Of a stretch of 64,000 bases of DNA, positions 61,528-64,000 are shown piece by piece. The translations under genes were made by a program, and so were the position numbers. The notes beneath the pieces are model-generated. The model ran no database searches. It was not told the DNA's origin and saw nothing but the letters and a program-made list of their open reading frames with translations. How positions within the stretch are numbered: position 1 is the stretch's first letter; every line of letters starts with the position of its first letter. This DNA is from GH45 sp046704385 (GTDB taxonomy: Bacteria; Bacteroidota; Bacteroidia; Bacteroidales; SZUA-534), in NCBI GenBank assembly GCA_046704385.1, contig JBJKSB010000074.1, positions 87,837 to 151,836 of the forward strand, written 5' to 3'.

Positions 61528-63430
61528 AAATATAAAATTGTTATTCTCGTTAATGATAGTATTGTTGGGTCAGCAAATTGCTTTTGCGCAAAATGACTAC
61601 GATGTTTCATTAATTCCAGACTCACTCAAACAAAATGCCAGAGCAGTTGTTCGTGTTGATAATGAAGAACTTGAAATAACAGACGAAAAACAGGCAAAAT
61701 TGAATATCACATATGCCATAACTATTCTAAATAAGAATGGAAACAATGATGCCCTGTTAACAGTAAATTATGACAAATTCCTGAAAGTAAATAATATTAG
61801 CGGAACTGTATTTGGCGAAAATGGAAAAAAAATTAAAAATATAGCTAATAGTGATATTCATGATTTTAGTGCTATTTCAGAATTTACTACTTACGAACAA
61901 AGCCGTATTAAAGCCATTGATCCCGAAATCAGGAATTACCCTTTTACTGTGGAATATAAATACCAGATCATTTTAAAAGGAACACTTCAATTACCTGAAT
62001 GGCACCCCGTTAATGATTATGATGTTTCTATTCAAAACTCTGAATTTAAAGTAATTGTACCAGATAATATTAATATAAGGTATCTAGAAAAAAATGTGCC
62101 CACCCCAATACAAATAGATTCAGATAGTAAAAACACTATTTACCTTTGGACAGCTGAAAATATAAAACCACTTAAAGAAGAACCTTTTAGTGGCCCTTTA
62201 AGCGCTTTTACACCCACTGTTCGTTTAGGTATGAATGAATTTTGGATCGGAGGCAATTACGGTGATGCAAGTACATGGAATTCATTTGGCAAATGGATTT
62301 ATTCTTTGAACGAAGGGCGTAATATACTGCCACCAGAGACTACTGAAAAATTAAAATCGTTGGTTAGTACAGCATCTTCAAAGGCTGATTCAGTTAAAAT
62401 ACTTTATAACTATATGCAAAACAACACCCGATATGTTAGCGTGCAGGTTGGAATCGGTGGTTGGCAGGCATTTGAGGCCGAAACTGTCGACCGCTTAGGA
62501 TATGGTGATTGCAAAGCTTTATCAAACTACATGCAATCCATTCTATCGTCGGTAGGAATTAAATCATATTATACCGTTGTTTATGCAGGGGCCGGAGAAC
62601 CAAATATTGATGTTAATTTCCCATCAAACCAGTTCAACCATGTAATAGTGTGTGTTCCTGATAAAAATGATTCTATCTGGCTTGAATGTACTTCGCAAAA
62701 TATCCCTTGTGGATATTTGGGCAGCTTTACGGATGACAGGGATGTATTGGTGATTAAAGAAACCGGTGGAGAGTTGGTTCATACTCCAAAATATACAAAA
62801 GATGATAATAAATTAATTACACATGGTACTGTATATCTTCAAGCCGACGGATCGGCCCAGGCTGCTATTTTAAGAAAACACAGTGGCCTATTCTATGATA
62901 AAACCCGATCAATCGTTTATAGCGATGATACAGACAAGAAGAAACAATTGTACTATACGTATAATATTCCACAGTTTACCATTAAGTCATTCCAATTGGA
63001 TGAGCAAAAAAGCAGTTCCCCATATATTATTGAAAACAGTAACCTCGATCTTGAAAAATACGGGACCAAAATGGGACCAAATATTCTTTTACCGGTCAAC
63101 TTGATGAATAAAATAGATGCGGTACCCAAAAAATTAAAGAATCGTTTGTCTGATGTCCTAATACAGCGAGGCTATACCAAAACAGACAGTATTCAATATA
63201 TTTTGCCAACCGGATATAAATGTTCGGGATTACCTGAAAATAAAACTATTGATTCTGAATTTGGACAACTTTCCACACAATATTTTATAAATAACGACAG
63301 CCTTTTATACATAAGAAACTTTATCCTAAATAAAGGCCGATATCCAAAAGAAAACTATCAACAGCTGATTGATTTTTTTGAGAAGGCTGTAAAAGTTGAT
63401 GATCAAAGAGTTATGTTAACACCTGAATAA
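61520..63430 (+). CDS. DUF3857/transglutaminase-like envelope protein with intact Cys
   Basis: A 636-residue secreted protein with signal peptide LLFSLMIVLLGQQIAFAQ. DUF3857 domain at about 40-240, transglutaminase core about 270-440, then a C-terminal beta-domain. The catalytic region reads DRLGYGDCKALSNYMQSIL with C331, followed by NQFNHVIVCVP (His) and WLECTSQ where the third residue is Glu rather than Asp. Protease, amidase or transglutaminase activity is possible; none is proven for this branch. It overlaps the preceding gene by 8 bp and is co-expressed with it. Confidence 0.9.
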   Translation: MNKNIKLLFSLMIVLLGQQIAFAQNDYDVSLIPDSLKQNARAVVRVDNEELEITDEKQAKLNITYAITILNKNGNNDALLTVNYDKFLKVNNISGTVFGENGKKIKNIANSDIHDFSAISEFTTYEQSRIKAIDPEIRNYPFTVEYKYQIILKGTLQLPEWHPVNDYDVSIQNSEFKVIVPDNINIRYLEKNVPTPIQIDSDSKNTIYLWTAENIKPLKEEPFSGPLSAFTPTVRLGMNEFWIGGNYGDASTWNSFGKWIYSLNEGRNILPPETTEKLKSLVSTASSKADSVKILYNYMQNNTRYVSVQVGIGGWQAFEAETVDRLGYGDCKALSNYMQSILSSVGIKSYYTVVYAGAGEPNIDVNFPSNQFNHVIVCVPDKNDSIWLECTSQNIPCGYLGSFTDDRDVLVIKETGGELVHTPKYTKDDNKLITHGTVYLQADGSAQAAILRKHSGLFYDKTRSIVYSDDTDKKKQLYYTYNIPQFTIKSFQLDEQKSSSPYIIENSNLDLEKYGTKMGPNILLPVNLMNKIDAVPKKLKNRLSDVLIQRGYTKTDSIQYILPTGYKCSGLPENKTIDSEFGQLSTQYFINNDSLLYIRNFILNKGRYPKENYQQLIDFFEKAVKVDDQRVMLTPE

Positions 63431-63467
63431 ACAGAACAATCATCTTCAAGCTAAAGAAAGTTTCATA

Positions 63468-63507
63468 AAAAAACGCATGTACTCAATTTTGAATACATGC
63501 GCTTTTT
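63468..63507. terminator. Bidirectional rho-independent terminator
   Basis: CGCATGTA (63474-63481) pairs with TACATGCG (63494-63501), flanked by an A-run and a T-run. It separates the converging DUF3857 and M13 peptidase genes and can act in both directions. Confidence 0.85.
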
Positions 63508-63526
63508 CATTAAAGGCTTTTTGAGT

Positions 63527-64000
63527 TTACCAAATCAAAGCCCTGTCCTTTTCAGGTAAATACATTGAATCACCTTCATGAATATCAAAAGCTTTAAGGA
63601 AAGCATCAACATTGCGAAGCGGACCGGTTACCCTGAATTCACCTAATGAATGCACGTCTTCCTGTGTACGGCGAAGAAGCTCTTCAGGTCTTATGTTTTG
63701 AGCCCAAACATGAGAATAGGCTAAAAAGAATCGTTGAGCGGCAGTAAAGCCATCAATCTTTTGATCGAGGTGTTGACCTTGTTCTGTTTTCAAAAATGCT
63801 GTATAAGCAATATTTAAACCTCCTAAATCAGCGATATTCTCTCCCAGTGTTAGTTTCCCATTGGCAAATACTGAATCGGCCACCTCAAATGAATTGAATT
63901 GCTTAACCAAAACATCAGCTCTCTCTGTAAAGCGTTTTGAATCTTCGTCAGTCCACCAGGTATTTAAATTTCCATCTTTGTCATATAGTCTTCCCTGGTC
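63527..64000 (-). CDS. M13-family (neprilysin-like) zinc metallopeptidase, C-terminal part only
   Basis: C-terminal 157 residues of an M13 endopeptidase; the 5' end lies beyond position 64000. The reading frame is open to the window edge and starts there with DQGRLYDKDGNLNTWWTDED, typical of the segment just after the HExxH zinc motif (which lies outside). ENIADLGGLNIAYTAF carries the M13 signature near the third zinc ligand, and RFFLAYSHVWAQNIRPEELL and the C-terminal ALIW ending fit. The usual family length is 650-700 residues. These are periplasmic or outer-membrane oligopeptidases. Confidence 0.93.
   Translation of the reverse strand, partial: DQGRLYDKDGNLNTWWTDEDSKRFTERADVLVKQFNSFEVADSVFANGKLTLGENIADLGGLNIAYTAFLKTEQGQHLDQKIDGFTAAQRFFLAYSHVWAQNIRPEELLRRTQEDVHSLGEFRVTGPLRNVDAFLKAFDIHEGDSMYLPEKDRALIW

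Overview
The window comes from a Bacteroidota genome, most likely of the Bacteroidales/Marinilabiliales kind. It is AT-rich. It carries SusC/SusD outer-membrane uptake pairs, a periplasmic-propeller (Y_Y_Y) regulator, PorE-like OmpA proteins, DUF3857 proteins and short Bacteroidota-type intergenic repeats. Several promoters fit the Bacteroidota consensus (TTG, about 19 nt, TAnnTTTG). No rRNA, tRNA, CRISPR array, integrase or transposase is visible.

1-18922, all minus strand: an amino-sugar (GlcNAc) utilisation locus. In transcription order it holds SusC and SusD-like_2, a NagC-like ROK repressor, a NagB deaminase fused to a PIG-L deacetylase domain, an MFS sugar permease, a ROK sugar kinase, a GH20 beta-N-acetylhexosaminidase lipoprotein, a membrane-tethered propeller-LuxR regulator, and a second SusC cut by the window edge. 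The expected route is binding and import of oligosaccharides, periplasmic release of GlcNAc, import by the permease, phosphorylation, deacetylation and deamination to fructose-6-phosphate. No separate nagA is seen, and the PIG-L domain is the obvious candidate for that step.

19347-36736: mixed metabolism. It contains an acyl-CoA ligase/ACP/PlsC fusion, a hemolysin III (TrhA) protein, an unknown lipoprotein with an unknown envelope protein, a TPR protein, WbqC, pyruvate kinase, a single-chain LeuC-LeuD-like hydro-lyase, a lysine-6-dehydrogenase-like enzyme, glpD and glpK, a second acyl-CoA ligase and a NYN-LOTUS protein.

36745-47403: an agmatinase-family enzyme lies divergent to carboxyspermidine dehydrogenase and carboxy(nor)spermidine decarboxylase, giving the carboxyspermidine route to polyamines. 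Then come a GNAT protein, DUF1015, serA and serC, a lipoprotein alpha/beta hydrolase and gcvT.

47654-59346: an envelope-sensing region. Minus-strand genes encode a HAMP-SpoIIE phosphatase, a PorE-like OmpA protein, a TPR protein and a methyltransferase-like protein. Divergent from them is a tight plus-strand operon: PorE-like OmpA protein, YfiR, hybrid histidine kinase (periplasmic sensor, HAMP, HisKA, HATPase, REC, HPt) and STAS protein. It has the plan of the Pseudomonas YfiB-YfiR-YfiN switch, but the output module is a phosphorelay kinase followed by a STAS protein instead of a GGDEF cyclase. This is the most interesting system in the window.

59656-64000: two overlapping DUF3857/transglutaminase-like genes, one with Ser at the catalytic Cys position, and the C-terminal part of an M13 (neprilysin-like) metallopeptidase.
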